From the NCBI GenBank assembly GCA_016284635.1, contig JAEEPF010000017.1:1-35215 (forward strand): 35,215 nucleotides of DNA, written 5' to 3'. Both the position numbers and the translations under genes were made by a program. Below the pieces are notes generated by a model. That model did not search any database and had not been told where the DNA came from. It worked only from the letters and a program-made list of their open reading frames with translations. Below, in pieces: positions 15,505 to 22,519 of this stretch (its first letter is position 1; the number at the start of each line of letters is the position of its first letter). The DNA comes from Prevotella sp. (GTDB lineage Bacteria; Bacteroidota; Bacteroidia; Bacteroidales; Bacteroidaceae).

Positions 15505-15627
15505 TCAGCCTCTCCACATCGTTATCGGTCCCAGTCCCATGCAACTCGTCGTTGTGACGGCCGTCAGGAAGGCTGTGAGCGCGGCTACTACTACCTTCAC
15601 CGCAATCTCAATGAAACGCTTCTTCAT
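15505..15627 (-). CDS. Smalltalk-type small lipoprotein (40 aa)
   Basis: A short minus-strand ORF encodes 40 residues beginning MKKRFIEIAVKVVVAALTAF and running to LTAVTTTSC with the Cys at 29, then MGLGPITMWRG. A basic start, one hydrophobic helix and a lipobox-like TTTSC match the Bacteroidales 'smalltalk' proteins, usually found just after an HU-like gene, as here. In many genomes an N-acetylmuramoyl-L-alanine amidase comes next; none is present, and the next gene is the convergent esterase. It is probably a membrane-tethered peptide; function unknown. The ATG at 15627 is the only start that gives the charged N-terminus. Confidence 0.82.
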   Translation of the reverse strand: MKKRFIEIAVKVVVAALTAFLTAVTTTSCMGLGPITMWRG

Positions 15628-15647
15628 AATTGTCCATTATCAATTTT

Positions 15648-15690
15648 CCGCTCGGCTTTGCCGCTTGCTACCGAAGGGACGCAAGAATTA
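15648..15690. repeat. Second copy of the CGGCTTTGCCGCTTGCTACC repeat
   Basis: CTCGGCTTTGCCGCTTGCTA followed by CC, a short variable stretch and GGACGCAAGAATT repeats the element at 13467-13505. Here it lies between the smalltalk and HU-like genes, flanked by TTATCAATT segments. Confidence 0.8.
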
Positions 15691-15705
15691 TCAATTGGCG
15701 TAGCC

Positions 15706-16551
15706 TTAGTTTTGGTCCATCTCGTCACCGCCTTCACCCTTGGTGAACAGCTTGCTTGCAACCTCACTCGACTCACCGTCCTTGATGGCGATTGCCTTCA
15801 CGGTCGTGGTGTCGCTCAGCGTGAATGCCTCGCTGTAGAGCGTACTCTCAGCCGTTGGTGTCGAGCCGTCGGTGGTGTAGTGGATCTCAGCACCGGCAGG
15901 GCCACTCATGCTCACCGAGGTAGTCTCAGCAAACGGAGTCGTACCGCTGATCGTGGGGGCTGCCAGGGCTGCAGACTGCGAACCGCCGCCGTTCTGAGAG
16001 CCGCCGTTGCCGCCTCCCGACTGCTGACTACTGTCTCCAGACTCCTGACTACTGCCTCCTGACTCCTGACTGTTCCCGCCCTTGGCTGCAGCGATCTCAG
16101 CCTTGGCCTTGTCGGTCCAAGAGAGCTTAACGTCCTTCTTCAGCTCGTCGCGGGTGAACTCGCCAGTGCTCTGTGCCAACAGCTTCACGGTCTTGACGGC
16201 AGGTCCCGTCTTTGCACCCTCGGCCAGAGTTCCAAGTGATGCAGAGGCCACCTTGTCGGCATCAGCATCGTAGAGCGTCTCCAGTCCGTTTGCCTCGACG
16301 GTAGCTTTGAAGATGGCCAGGTTGTCAATCTTCACCGTGTTGCCGTTGAGTACCTGCTCACGCACACACTTCACGAAATCGATAAGGATACCGGTGATGG
16401 AACCCTCCGAAAACATGGTGTTGTGCTCAGCCATGTGACGCGCCATTGCCTGCACGTCGAGCGTTTGTTTGTAACTGACGCGGGCGTAGATTTTTCCCGC
16501 CTGTTCCGATTCTGAGGTCTCGGTTACCTTTGAAAGATACAGTTCTAACAT
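15706..16551 (-). CDS. HU-like DNA-binding protein with C-terminal chitobiase-type domain
   Basis: The 281-aa product starts with an HU/IHF-like domain of the Bacteroidales type (about 1-125: YARVSYKQTLDVQAMARHMA, TVKIDNLAIFKATVEANGLET). There is no signal peptide. A Ser/Gly/Gln-rich linker (about 158-188, repeats of SQESGGSS) is encoded by AGTCAGG heptads. The last ~80 residues (APTISGTTPFAETTSVSMSG, HYTTDGSTPTAESTLYS) match the CHB_HEX_C beta-sandwich normally found on secreted glycosidases. Such fusions occur in this HU-like family next to smalltalk genes. It has its own promoter and may compact or mark DNA; the role of the sugar-enzyme domain in a cytoplasmic protein is unexplained. Confidence 0.82.
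   Translation of the reverse strand: MLELYLSKVTETSESEQAGKIYARVSYKQTLDVQAMARHMAEHNTMFSEGSITGILIDFVKCVREQVLNGNTVKIDNLAIFKATVEANGLETLYDADADKVASASLGTLAEGAKTGPAVKTVKLLAQSTGEFTRDELKKDVKLSWTDKAKAEIAAAKGGNSQESGGSSQESGDSSQQSGGGNGGSQNGGGSQSAALAAPTISGTTPFAETTSVSMSGPAGAEIHYTTDGSTPTAESTLYSEAFTLSDTTTVKAIAIKDGESSEVASKLFTKGEGGDEMDQN
16018..16076. repeat. GACTCCT heptad array in the HU-like linker
   Basis: About eight imperfect 7-base units (GACTCCT, GACTACT, GCCTCCT) encode the SQESGG linker on the minus strand. Confidence 0.85.
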
Positions 16552-16633
16552 TTCTGTAATGCTTTTTGTGGTTTTAGAATACTAAGTGAACCATCTACAT
16601 CGGGTGGTCCTTCCCGCCTTAATTTCTATGGTA

Positions 16634-16641
16634 CAAAGGTA
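16634..16641 (-). promoter_or_regulatory. -7 box of the HU-like gene
   Basis: TACCTTTG on the minus strand inside GTACCTTTGTACC. The leader to the ATG at 16551 is about 75 nt and contains a short CGGG/CCCG hairpin. Confidence 0.65.
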
Positions 16642-16712
16642 CAACATTTTTCTGAATTATACAAGTTTTTCTTCAAAAATTTATCAAATAAAATACATAA
16701 TAATTGTTAATT

Positions 16713-16750
16713 AAAAAAGAGAGGCAACTGTCTCCCGACAGCCACCCCTC
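16713..16750 (-). terminator. Terminator of the DUF3987 operon
   Basis: Read on the minus strand, GAGGGGTGGCTGTC pairs over 14 positions (several G-T) with GACAGTTGCCTCTC around the loop GGGA, and six T residues follow. It lies about 50 bases past the DUF3987 stop and before the HU-like promoter, so the HU-smalltalk pair is a separate unit. Confidence 0.85.
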
Positions 16751-16774
16751 AACAATCAATTACAAAAGATTCAC

Positions 16775-16797
16775 TCAATATTGAATATTTCAATATA
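16775..16797 (-). repeat. 23-bp TATATTGAAATATT element, copy 1
   Basis: On the minus strand it begins TATATTGAAATATT and ends ATTGA, starting three bases after the DUF3987 stop. Two near-identical copies lie at 22227-22249 and 31243-31265. Internally it has a 7-base period (TCAATAA-like units). Confidence 0.8.
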
Positions 16798-16800
16798 ACA

Positions 16801-18807
16801 TCACACCAGTTTGTGGTATTTGCCCTTGTTCGCTCCTGTGCGAATCTTCTTCGAGCACATGCCGTCGTCCTGTAATATCTTCAGACGGCTGCACACCGAG
16901 CCCGTGCTCTCGTAGCCATACTCACGCTTCACGTCGTCGCTCGTGAAGTATTCCGGCAGACGGTTGAAGGCAAGCGTCGTCTTCTGCTGACGATGCTTGT
17001 TCGACAGCTCAGCGACTTGCAGATCGTCGTAGTACTTCTCGCCGATGCCCAGGAAGAAATGCTGCTGGAATGCGAACTGAACCCTCTCTATGAGCAATGC
17101 CAGCTGACGGTCGTACTTGTCGGTCTTGAAGTTTGGACCACATACCATGCGCCCGTCCTTATCCTGCACCATCTGATCCCAATGGCGGGCTACGATGAAC
17201 GGCAGGGCATAATTCATGCCGTGCCAGTAGGGACGCTTGATAAGGTCTTCCAGAGCGTAGTTTTGCTCATCTTCAGCGTCTTTCATACGGCGAGCCGTCC
17301 ACTCCGACAAGGCGATGTCGATATCCTCACAGGGAATCTCACCCTTACAACTGTCGAACCTATACGCCCAGTCGCGAAGCTGCTGGTCCCTGGCAGCGTC
17401 CTCATCAGTATACAGACGCCTTTCTCTGGTCTCGAAGTTCGAGTCGCCAAGGGCAACCACGGTCAGTCTGAACAAAAGACCGCCGCCGAAATTGATCGTA
17501 GTGGTCTGCTTGTCGAGAGCCGTCTGGGTGCCGCTGTACACGCCGTTGAAATGCACGTCGTACTCACCCACGGGGGCACTTGAAGTCTTCAGGTAACTGC
17601 CGTCCGGCTCATTGTGGAAGCCTTTGTAAAAGAGCTTCTCAATGTTCATGTACTCCTTCCGCATCTGTCGCTGCATGTCCTGCAGCTCGCTGTTGAAGTG
17701 GAACACATGAAGTGGCCAATCCACTCCGTCGAGCGGTTCCTTGGCGTTGAACTCGGCTTCACGGATGGCAGCGGCCGATGTCTCCGACGGCATGCAGCGG
17801 AACAGGCCCTTGGGTCTTGGCGACTTGTTGCTCTTGCCGCCGTTGTTCTGTTCGCGCTCGGCGTTGAACTTGTTCAGGGCATCGATCTGAACCATGTCAG
17901 ACTTCTTGACAGGTTCCATCAACAGACGGTAGAAGTCTACGGCAATATGCTTGCCACTACCAGATCTTCCGATTAGCTCCAGGATGCAGTTCAAGCGGCA
18001 TACACGTCCTGGCTCCATGCCCGAGCGATACCAGCAGCGCGTCATAAGCGTCATGAAGAACGCGCCAGCTACCAGCAATGCCGCTATGTAGTGACGGCGC
18101 TTCAAGTGGTAACACAGCTGACCGATCAGAGGGAAGACAGGGAACAGCTTCTCCACATCCATGCCGATGCTTTCCAGCATCTTCATGATGTCGTACTCAG
18201 CAGCGGCCAGTTCGCGGCCTTCGGCCGTATAGTGTGCCTCGCGTGCCAGCTGTTTGTAGCTGCGACCCGTCAGGAGTTTGATGGCATCGCGCATCTCCTT
18301 CGAGGGCTGCAACTCGTTGTAGTTCTCGGCCTCTCGCTTCATCATACGCTTCTGGGCGGTCTGAAGAATGCGCTCAAACTCGTCCTGGCCACGCTCTTTG
18401 ATGACATCCAGCACCCATGGCAGCGACTCCAACACGCGCCGCACCTTGTCAATGTCGCCGTCGAGGACAATGATGAGGTCGGAGGCCAACTTCAGCATCA
18501 TCTTGTGACGGGAGCCTTCGGGCGCACCGTTGGGCAGCTCGGTCTTGATAATGTCCACCACAGGGATGTCGAACACCTTGACCGGTCCGTCGTGTACTGG
18601 TGCTGCTCTCGGGGGCTTAATGCCTGTGCCTTCAATTACAACTGTAGTCTCGGCTTCAGGGGGTAATGACTTGACGGAGGCAGGAGCCTCGTCGAAACGG
18701 TTCTCGGGATTGGTGGGGGCGCAGTGGCCCTCACCCTGACGGTACGCATCGCCGTATAAACGCTCGGCCTCGGTACCGTTCTCAAAAATGTCCTTTTCTT
18801 CGTTCAT
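16801..18807 (-). CDS. DUF3987-family helicase-like ATPase
   Basis: The 668-aa product resembles DUF3987 proteins, which are P-loop ATPases that usually follow or are fused to a primase-like (VirE_N/BT4734) domain. The N-terminal 100 residues are disordered and charged. A helical region with a hydrophobic patch (240-256) leads to LELIGRSGSGKHIAVD (276-291), a Walker A loop in which the usual Ser/Thr after Lys286 is His. The middle shows conserved-looking stretches (PLHVFHFNSELQDMQRQMRKEY, DVHFNGVYSGTQTALD), and a winged-helix-like end is at about 600-668. It lies 36 bases after the primase-like gene. A role in DNA unwinding with that partner is inference from family and context. Confidence 0.75.
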   Translation of the reverse strand: MNEEKDIFENGTEAERLYGDAYRQGEGHCAPTNPENRFDEAPASVKSLPPEAETTVVIEGTGIKPPRAAPVHDGPVKVFDIPVVDIIKTELPNGAPEGSRHKMMLKLASDLIIVLDGDIDKVRRVLESLPWVLDVIKERGQDEFERILQTAQKRMMKREAENYNELQPSKEMRDAIKLLTGRSYKQLAREAHYTAEGRELAAAEYDIMKMLESIGMDVEKLFPVFPLIGQLCYHLKRRHYIAALLVAGAFFMTLMTRCWYRSGMEPGRVCRLNCILELIGRSGSGKHIAVDFYRLLMEPVKKSDMVQIDALNKFNAEREQNNGGKSNKSPRPKGLFRCMPSETSAAAIREAEFNAKEPLDGVDWPLHVFHFNSELQDMQRQMRKEYMNIEKLFYKGFHNEPDGSYLKTSSAPVGEYDVHFNGVYSGTQTALDKQTTTINFGGGLLFRLTVVALGDSNFETRERRLYTDEDAARDQQLRDWAYRFDSCKGEIPCEDIDIALSEWTARRMKDAEDEQNYALEDLIKRPYWHGMNYALPFIVARHWDQMVQDKDGRMVCGPNFKTDKYDRQLALLIERVQFAFQQHFFLGIGEKYYDDLQVAELSNKHRQQKTTLAFNRLPEYFTSDDVKREYGYESTGSVCSRLKILQDDGMCSKKIRTGANKGKYHKLV

Positions 18808-18843
18808 TTCAAAAACGTTTTAAGGGGTTAATACTATAATTAT

Positions 18844-19605
18844 TTAGAACAAATGCTCTTCGTCCATGAAGTAGATGTCCTGACGGCGCGGGGCATAGGA
18901 GATGCGGCTGGCGTCGATGCACGAGTCATCTACGACAGGCTTGCCCGTTGAGCCGAGTACGCCCATCAGTCCGAGGTCGCGAGCCAGGCAGACTTGGTTG
19001 TCGGCGATGTTGCCCAACTCTGGTCTCAACTCGCACACCAACCGCAGGCCGTGTCCCGACGATGTCTTGTGGGCCAGTCGCACCTGCCAAGGGAATCCGG
19101 GCACCTGCGTGCGTTGAAACACCTCGTAGGGATCGATCAGCATCTTGTCGGCATCGAACATAAAGAGCCCACTCAGGTGGATACCTTTCAGCTGTCGGCG
19201 GCGGCGCATCACTTGCTGTCCGTTCTTGTCGAGCACGGGATCGCCCCACTTGTCGTTGACGGGAACCAAATCGAACTCCGAGGCGGCGAAAATAAAGCAC
19301 GGCAGCGACATCTTCAGCGCGTTAGTCCACTGTAGCAGCTTCTCTCCGATGGTCAACTGTCTGAATGTCTCACCGGCTCGTGGCAGTACGTCACGCTTCA
19401 GGCAGAACTGCTGGAAGTCGCTGTTCATGGTCCACTTGTCCAGCGGCAGGCCATGAGCCACGGCATACTCCACCTCCTGGCGTGTGGAGATTTTCCACCC
19501 CACCACAGCCAAGTTAATGATGTTGTTAAAAACTGCGAGCGTGCAAGGCAGGCACTCACCCCAAAATTGGTTGTCTTGATAGGCAAAACGCCAATTCTTT
19601 TTCAT
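18844..19605 (-). CDS. Primase-polymerase-like protein (VirE_N/BT4734 family)
   Basis: The 253-aa product has the order of motifs seen in archaeo-eukaryotic primase-polymerases and in the VirE_N/BT4734 family. These are LPCFIFAAS (about 100-108), the Asp-x-Asp pair in SGLFMFDADKM, the Ser-x-His motif SSGHGLRLVCE, and the late acidic motif DSCIDASRISYAP. These would form the metal and nucleotide site. The N-terminal part (1-95) is a helical region. The primase and DUF3987 parts are separate genes here. The upstream stop-start gap is nine bases and the next gene follows after 36, so this is an operon. Synthesis of primers on mobile or phage DNA is plausible but not shown. Confidence 0.7.
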   Translation of the reverse strand: MKKNWRFAYQDNQFWGECLPCTLAVFNNIINLAVVGWKISTRQEVEYAVAHGLPLDKWTMNSDFQQFCLKRDVLPRAGETFRQLTIGEKLLQWTNALKMSLPCFIFAASEFDLVPVNDKWGDPVLDKNGQQVMRRRRQLKGIHLSGLFMFDADKMLIDPYEVFQRTQVPGFPWQVRLAHKTSSGHGLRLVCELRPELGNIADNQVCLARDLGLMGVLGSTGKPVVDDSCIDASRISYAPRRQDIYFMDEEHLF

Positions 19606-19614
19606 ACGCGTACA

Positions 19615-20169
19615 TTATTTTAATTCGTTTATTTCGTGTTTCAGAATCTCCGTGCGGTGGCGACCAATGGTGACGTTCATCGTAGCCTGCGCCTGGAGTA
19701 GCATACGTTCGATGTTCGACGAACAGTCCAGCTGAGTCAAAATGCTCACCTTACCCTTTACCGTGTCGAGCCAGACTTTCAAGTTCTCGCCGTTATCGAA
19801 GAGCATACGTCCCTCGCCTTCGGGCAGAGTCGGTTCCGACTTGCGTTGGCCTTCCGTCAGCACCTTCATGATGTCATAAGCCTTGCCTACGGGGTCGGCA
19901 CTGTCGCCTGGCACGTTCACATGAAAGGTGTAGCTCGATTCTTTTTCACCCTCACTTTTGTAGTACGATGAGTTGCCCAACTGCTTCAACATGTTCCTGT
20001 TACTCGCCTTCTGGCCTTGGGGGATGAATTCTTTGTAGCCGTTGTCCCACTCGTTCAATTTGCCTTTTGTTGTCGAGTCCGGCTTGCGACGCGGACGGCT
20101 GACGTAAGTAGCCTGGTCGCCGCCCTGCGACGACTCGACTATTGCTGTAGTTTGTTTCTTAGCGCTCAT
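19615..20169 (-). CDS. Unknown protein of the primase/helicase operon (184 aa)
   Basis: No family recognised. The N-terminal half is polar, basic and probably unstructured (SRPRRKPDSTTKGKLNEWDN). The C-terminal half (about 95-184) looks helical and ends with ERMLLQAQATMNVTIGRHRTEILKHEINELK, a likely amphipathic or coiled-coil segment. There is no signal peptide or membrane helix. It is the second gene of the operon, seven bases after the previous ORF and nine before the primase-like gene. Position suggests an accessory factor, such as a DNA-binding or loading protein, but nothing in the sequence proves it. Confidence 0.6.
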   Translation of the reverse strand: MSAKKQTTAIVESSQGGDQATYVSRPRRKPDSTTKGKLNEWDNGYKEFIPQGQKASNRNMLKQLGNSSYYKSEGEKESSYTFHVNVPGDSADPVGKAYDIMKVLTEGQRKSEPTLPEGEGRMLFDNGENLKVWLDTVKGKVSILTQLDCSSNIERMLLQAQATMNVTIGRHRTEILKHEINELK

Positions 20170-20175
20170 ACCTTA

Positions 20176-20505
20176 TTAATATTTATATTGATCAAACATA
20201 TCAAAAATCTCAAGGAGTTCATTGTCCACATGCTTTATCCCCGTCAGATCAATAGCCTGATACACGACGTAGATGCGAATGCTGTCGGCGATTTCTCCCT
20301 GCATTTCGCGGCTGTGGCCGCGCAGAAGGTCGGTAATCCGCTCCGTGAGTTGCTTACTCATGATCTGCAGAAATCCGACGACGTTCCTACCATCCTCGAA
20401 AAGAGGATACCTCTGTGCCAGCGACTGAGCAACCATGCGCTCGATTCTCTTCTGGTCTTTTTCCTTGCCGCTCTGGGCAGACTTGTTTTGATTTAACTTT
20501 TTCAT
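20176..20505 (-). CDS. Unknown small helical protein, first gene of the primase/helicase operon
   Basis: Starting at the ATG at 20505 the product is 109 aa (MKKLNQNKSAQSGKEKDQKR). A longer reading to 20577 crosses the promoter and is rejected. The protein is mostly helical, with a lysine-rich start and the segment MVAQSLAQRYPLFEDGRNVVG. It ends DNELLEIFDMFDQYKY. No motif or family is recognised. It begins about 18 nt downstream of the expected transcription start of the operon. In similar Bacteroidales loci small regulators or anti-repressors come first, but there is no helix-turn-helix that I can name. Confidence 0.6.
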   Translation of the reverse strand: MKKLNQNKSAQSGKEKDQKRIERMVAQSLAQRYPLFEDGRNVVGFLQIMSKQLTERITDLLRGHSREMQGEIADSIRIYVVYQAIDLTGIKHVDNELLEIFDMFDQYKY

Positions 20506-20527
20506 CTTTTTACAATTGAAACCATTG

Positions 20528-20535
20528 CAAAGATA
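20528..20535 (-). promoter_or_regulatory. -7 box of the primase/helicase operon
   Basis: TATCTTTG on the minus strand (20535 to 20528), followed by CAATGG and a leader of about 18 nt before the ATG at 20505. Confidence 0.7.
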
Positions 20536-20614
20536 TATAAAAAGGTAATGCGTCGTCAGGAAGACCGCGCATCGCATAATAAATAGTATGAAAATAGTAT
20601 AGTGGATTTAAATA

Positions 20615-20632
20615 GTGTACGAATTAGTACAC
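20615..20632 (-). terminator. Possible terminator of the unknown gene pair
   Basis: GTGTAC-6 bases-GTACAC forms a 6-bp stem just past the stop at 20643 on the minus strand, followed by TATTTAAA. The T content is weak. Confidence 0.4.
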
Positions 20633-20642
20633 TTTCGTATGG

Positions 20643-21296
20643 TTAAGCTCCAACTTCAGCTTTAAGGTTATTATAGAATATGGTGGCAATATTTCTTCGA
20701 TCGATGAAGTCGTGATCAGTCTTATAACTGTTCATCCATTCAATATAAGTTTTCGGCCAATCATTATTAATACCCTTCTGTAAAGCCTGATAACTGAACC
20801 GATGATTATTATAATCACGTTCACTGATAGCAGGAATACCACATCTTTTAATCCCTGTTATAATATCATCTGTAGGGTAGATTCCCATTTCGTCGAATCT
20901 TCTCAAAAATTTTGCATAATTAGGAGGAAAACTACAGTAATCCACCAATATACGATAAATGCCGCCCCAGTCTCTATCACTATTGAACTTGGGAAGCGTC
21001 TTCTTGATGGCTGCGACAATTTGATCATCATCGGCATCGATGGTTTCCAATGCTATAGTTCCACGGCGGCGCAGATCTTCTTCTATTGCTTTTCTTCTCA
21101 TCGCTATGTCTTCTTCAACAAAACGATCCGAGATACTTTGTATAGCTTCCAATACATCATGTGAGGTAACTCCCGTTTCCAGTGCACGCCGCATTAGGAA
21201 ATTTTGCATGACTTCAGCTTGGTTCCGAGGTGCATTTTTGCACAAGTCAGCATAATGCCGAGCTTCTGAGAGTGATATTGGACTATAATCCTTCAT
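20643..21296 (-). CDS. Unknown protein, second gene of an accessory pair (217 aa)
   Basis: No family recognised. The sequence is soluble and mostly helical, without signal peptide or membrane segments. Notable stretches are SEARHYADLCKNAPRNQAEVM (9-29), the charged DIAMRRKAIEEDLRRRGTIA (57-76) and SDRDWGGIYRILVDYCSFPPNYAKF (about 105-129). It overlaps the upstream gene by 14 bases, so the two are translationally coupled. The base composition is AT-richer than the operon to its left. An accessory, possibly defence-related, pair is one reading of the location; the sequence alone does not show a function. Confidence 0.62.
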   Translation of the reverse strand: MKDYSPISLSEARHYADLCKNAPRNQAEVMQNFLMRRALETGVTSHDVLEAIQSISDRFVEEDIAMRRKAIEEDLRRRGTIALETIDADDDQIVAAIKKTLPKFNSDRDWGGIYRILVDYCSFPPNYAKFLRRFDEMGIYPTDDIITGIKRCGIPAISERDYNNHRFSYQALQKGINNDWPKTYIEWMNSYKTDHDFIDRRNIATIFYNNLKAEVGA

Positions 21297-21993
21297 CCAC
21301 CTTGTATCTGTTCAGTTCGTCAACAAAATCTTGGTATAATTTATTCTTGGTTGTAAACGTTATACTCCGCAAGCCTTCAGTTTTCAGTGTTCTCAAATAG
21401 TTATCACGTAACTCTGCCATTCGCATTATTGCAGTTGGTTTGTTTATCAATCCAACGCTTGTGTAGTCTGCATCGTCATCAGCATAATATTCGTAGAAAT
21501 AGAAATCACTTTCATTAGAGGAATATGCCATACACCTTATTCCATTTTCGCCAGTCGCAAACTCAAGACAAACTTCATAATCAGCGATAGTTTTATTATT
21601 ATTGTCTGTAGGGAGAAACAATTTAATACCATGCTCTAAAAGTGCCATTGTAAAAAAAGTTAAGGTTCGTTCTTGATAGTGCGTTATTCCCCTTTTCCCA
21701 CAATATTCCATAGCTTTTCTCAGCGTGTAAAGGGAAACACTCTCGTTTTCACGACAAATCACCAAGCAATCTTTAAGCTCTGTATCCATCCAGACTTGAC
21801 CGTCCATGTCGTAACTACCTCCTACGACAGGGTAACTGCTTACTGCGAGAGTGTCGCGCATGGGGGCACCCTCCGCAACTCCCTCAATCTTTTCCTTTAC
21901 AACAATAAGCGTAGCTACGTGAAGGGCAAATCTACAATTGCTCCCACAAATGATGTGATAAGGCTTATCAAGCCTAACTAATTGAGTATCCAT
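21283..21993 (-). CDS. Unknown protein, first gene of an accessory pair (236 aa)
   Basis: No family recognised. The protein is soluble. The first half contains two short hydrophobic stretches (HIICGSNCRFALHVATLIVVKEK, residues 13-35). The middle has an acidic-aromatic segment, SDFYFYEYYADDDADYTSVG (about 163-182). The end is helical (PTAIMRMAELRDNYLRTLKTEG). It starts about 20 nt after the expected transcription start of a TATCTTTG promoter and overlaps the next gene by 14 bases. The pair is in the AT-rich part of the window next to the restriction-like operon. Confidence 0.62.
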   Translation of the reverse strand: MDTQLVRLDKPYHIICGSNCRFALHVATLIVVKEKIEGVAEGAPMRDTLAVSSYPVVGGSYDMDGQVWMDTELKDCLVICRENESVSLYTLRKAMEYCGKRGITHYQERTLTFFTMALLEHGIKLFLPTDNNNKTIADYEVCLEFATGENGIRCMAYSSNESDFYFYEYYADDDADYTSVGLINKPTAIMRMAELRDNYLRTLKTEGLRSITFTTKNKLYQDFVDELNRYKVDEGL

Positions 21994-22017
21994 ATTCTTT
22001 CAATGTATAGTTGACTG

Positions 22018-22025
22018 CAAAGATA
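22018..22025 (-). promoter_or_regulatory. -7 box of the unknown gene pair
   Basis: TATCTTTG on the minus strand, 25 bases before the ATG at 21993. The upstream sequence is strongly AT-rich. Confidence 0.65.
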
Positions 22026-22226
22026 AGAATTATTTTTCAGCCTCCAAAATTTAAATGAATAAAAATTGTTATATTCAAATATTCATTATTGATTTCACTT
22101 TTTTGGAGTAAGGAGAAGATTTGTATCTAAATTTAGTATATAATTATATATAAGTTATTGATTATTAATATATTATACTATTATTTTTACTATTTTATCT
22201 GTTCCAACAATCTCTTTAAGTTAAAG
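22026..22226. other. AT-rich gene-free region
   Basis: Roughly 200 bases of very AT-rich DNA with runs such as TTTAGTATATAATTATATATAA and no credible ORF. It separates the divergent accessory pair from the repeat array. Apart from AT-richness I see no defined element. Confidence 0.6.
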
Positions 22227-22249
22227 TCAATAATCAATATCTCAATATA
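22227..22249 (-). repeat. 23-bp TATATTGAAATATT element, copy 2
   Basis: On the minus strand it begins TATATTGAGATATT and ends ATTGA. It differs by one base from copy 3 at 31243-31265, which lies in the opposite orientation about 9 kb away. Confidence 0.8.
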
Positions 22250-22312
22250 GCGACAAATGCTCGTCGATAGAGTTGAATAAATCCCCCCAAAATGCTGACC
22301 AATGCTATTCAG

Positions 22313-22396
22313 AATAACCAAGCCTTATTTTTCAATAACCTTGCCTTATTGCGCAATAACCTGCCATTATCGTGCAATAACCTGCCATTATCGCAA
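22313..22396. repeat. Four 21-bp direct repeats
   Basis: Four adjacent units start AATAACC at 22313, 22334, 22355 and 22376; units 3 and 4 share AATAACCTGCCATTATCG. The junctions form palindromes, the best being TTATTGCGCAATAA. Translated in one frame they give a 7-residue repeat (NNLPLSC-like), but the ORF overlaps the promoter and has no other support. The unit length is three heptads. Confidence 0.85.
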
Positions 22397-22483
22397 CGAC
22401 TTGAATTGAGAAGTCAAATCACCGCCTGGCTATCGGGCACAGGACTATTCTGGTGCCTTTTTAATGAAAAACTCAGAAAAAGT

Positions 22484-22514
22484 TTTGTCGTTCCAATTAT
22501 TCTTCGTATCTTTG
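22484..22514 (+). promoter_or_regulatory. Promoter upstream of the structured RNA and methyltransferase
   Basis: TTTG (22484-22487), 19 bases, TATCTTTG (22507-22514). It is a good match to the Bacteroidetes consensus. Transcription should start near 22518-22521, about 300 nt before the methyltransferase. Confidence 0.78.
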
Positions 22515-22519
22515 CCCTC

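Noticed and set aside
20506..20577. N-terminal extension of the first gene of the primase operon
   Set aside because: The extra 24 codons overlap the TATCTTTG promoter box and the expected transcription start.
22242..22301. Minus-strand fragment ending DEHLSLY, similar to the end of the primase-like protein (DEEHLF)
   Set aside because: Only about ten bases match (GAGCATTTGT) and a stop lies just upstream, so chance is as likely as a gene remnant.
22313..22396. Possible CRISPR array
   Set aside because: The units are contiguous 21-bp repeats without spacers and there are no cas genes nearby.
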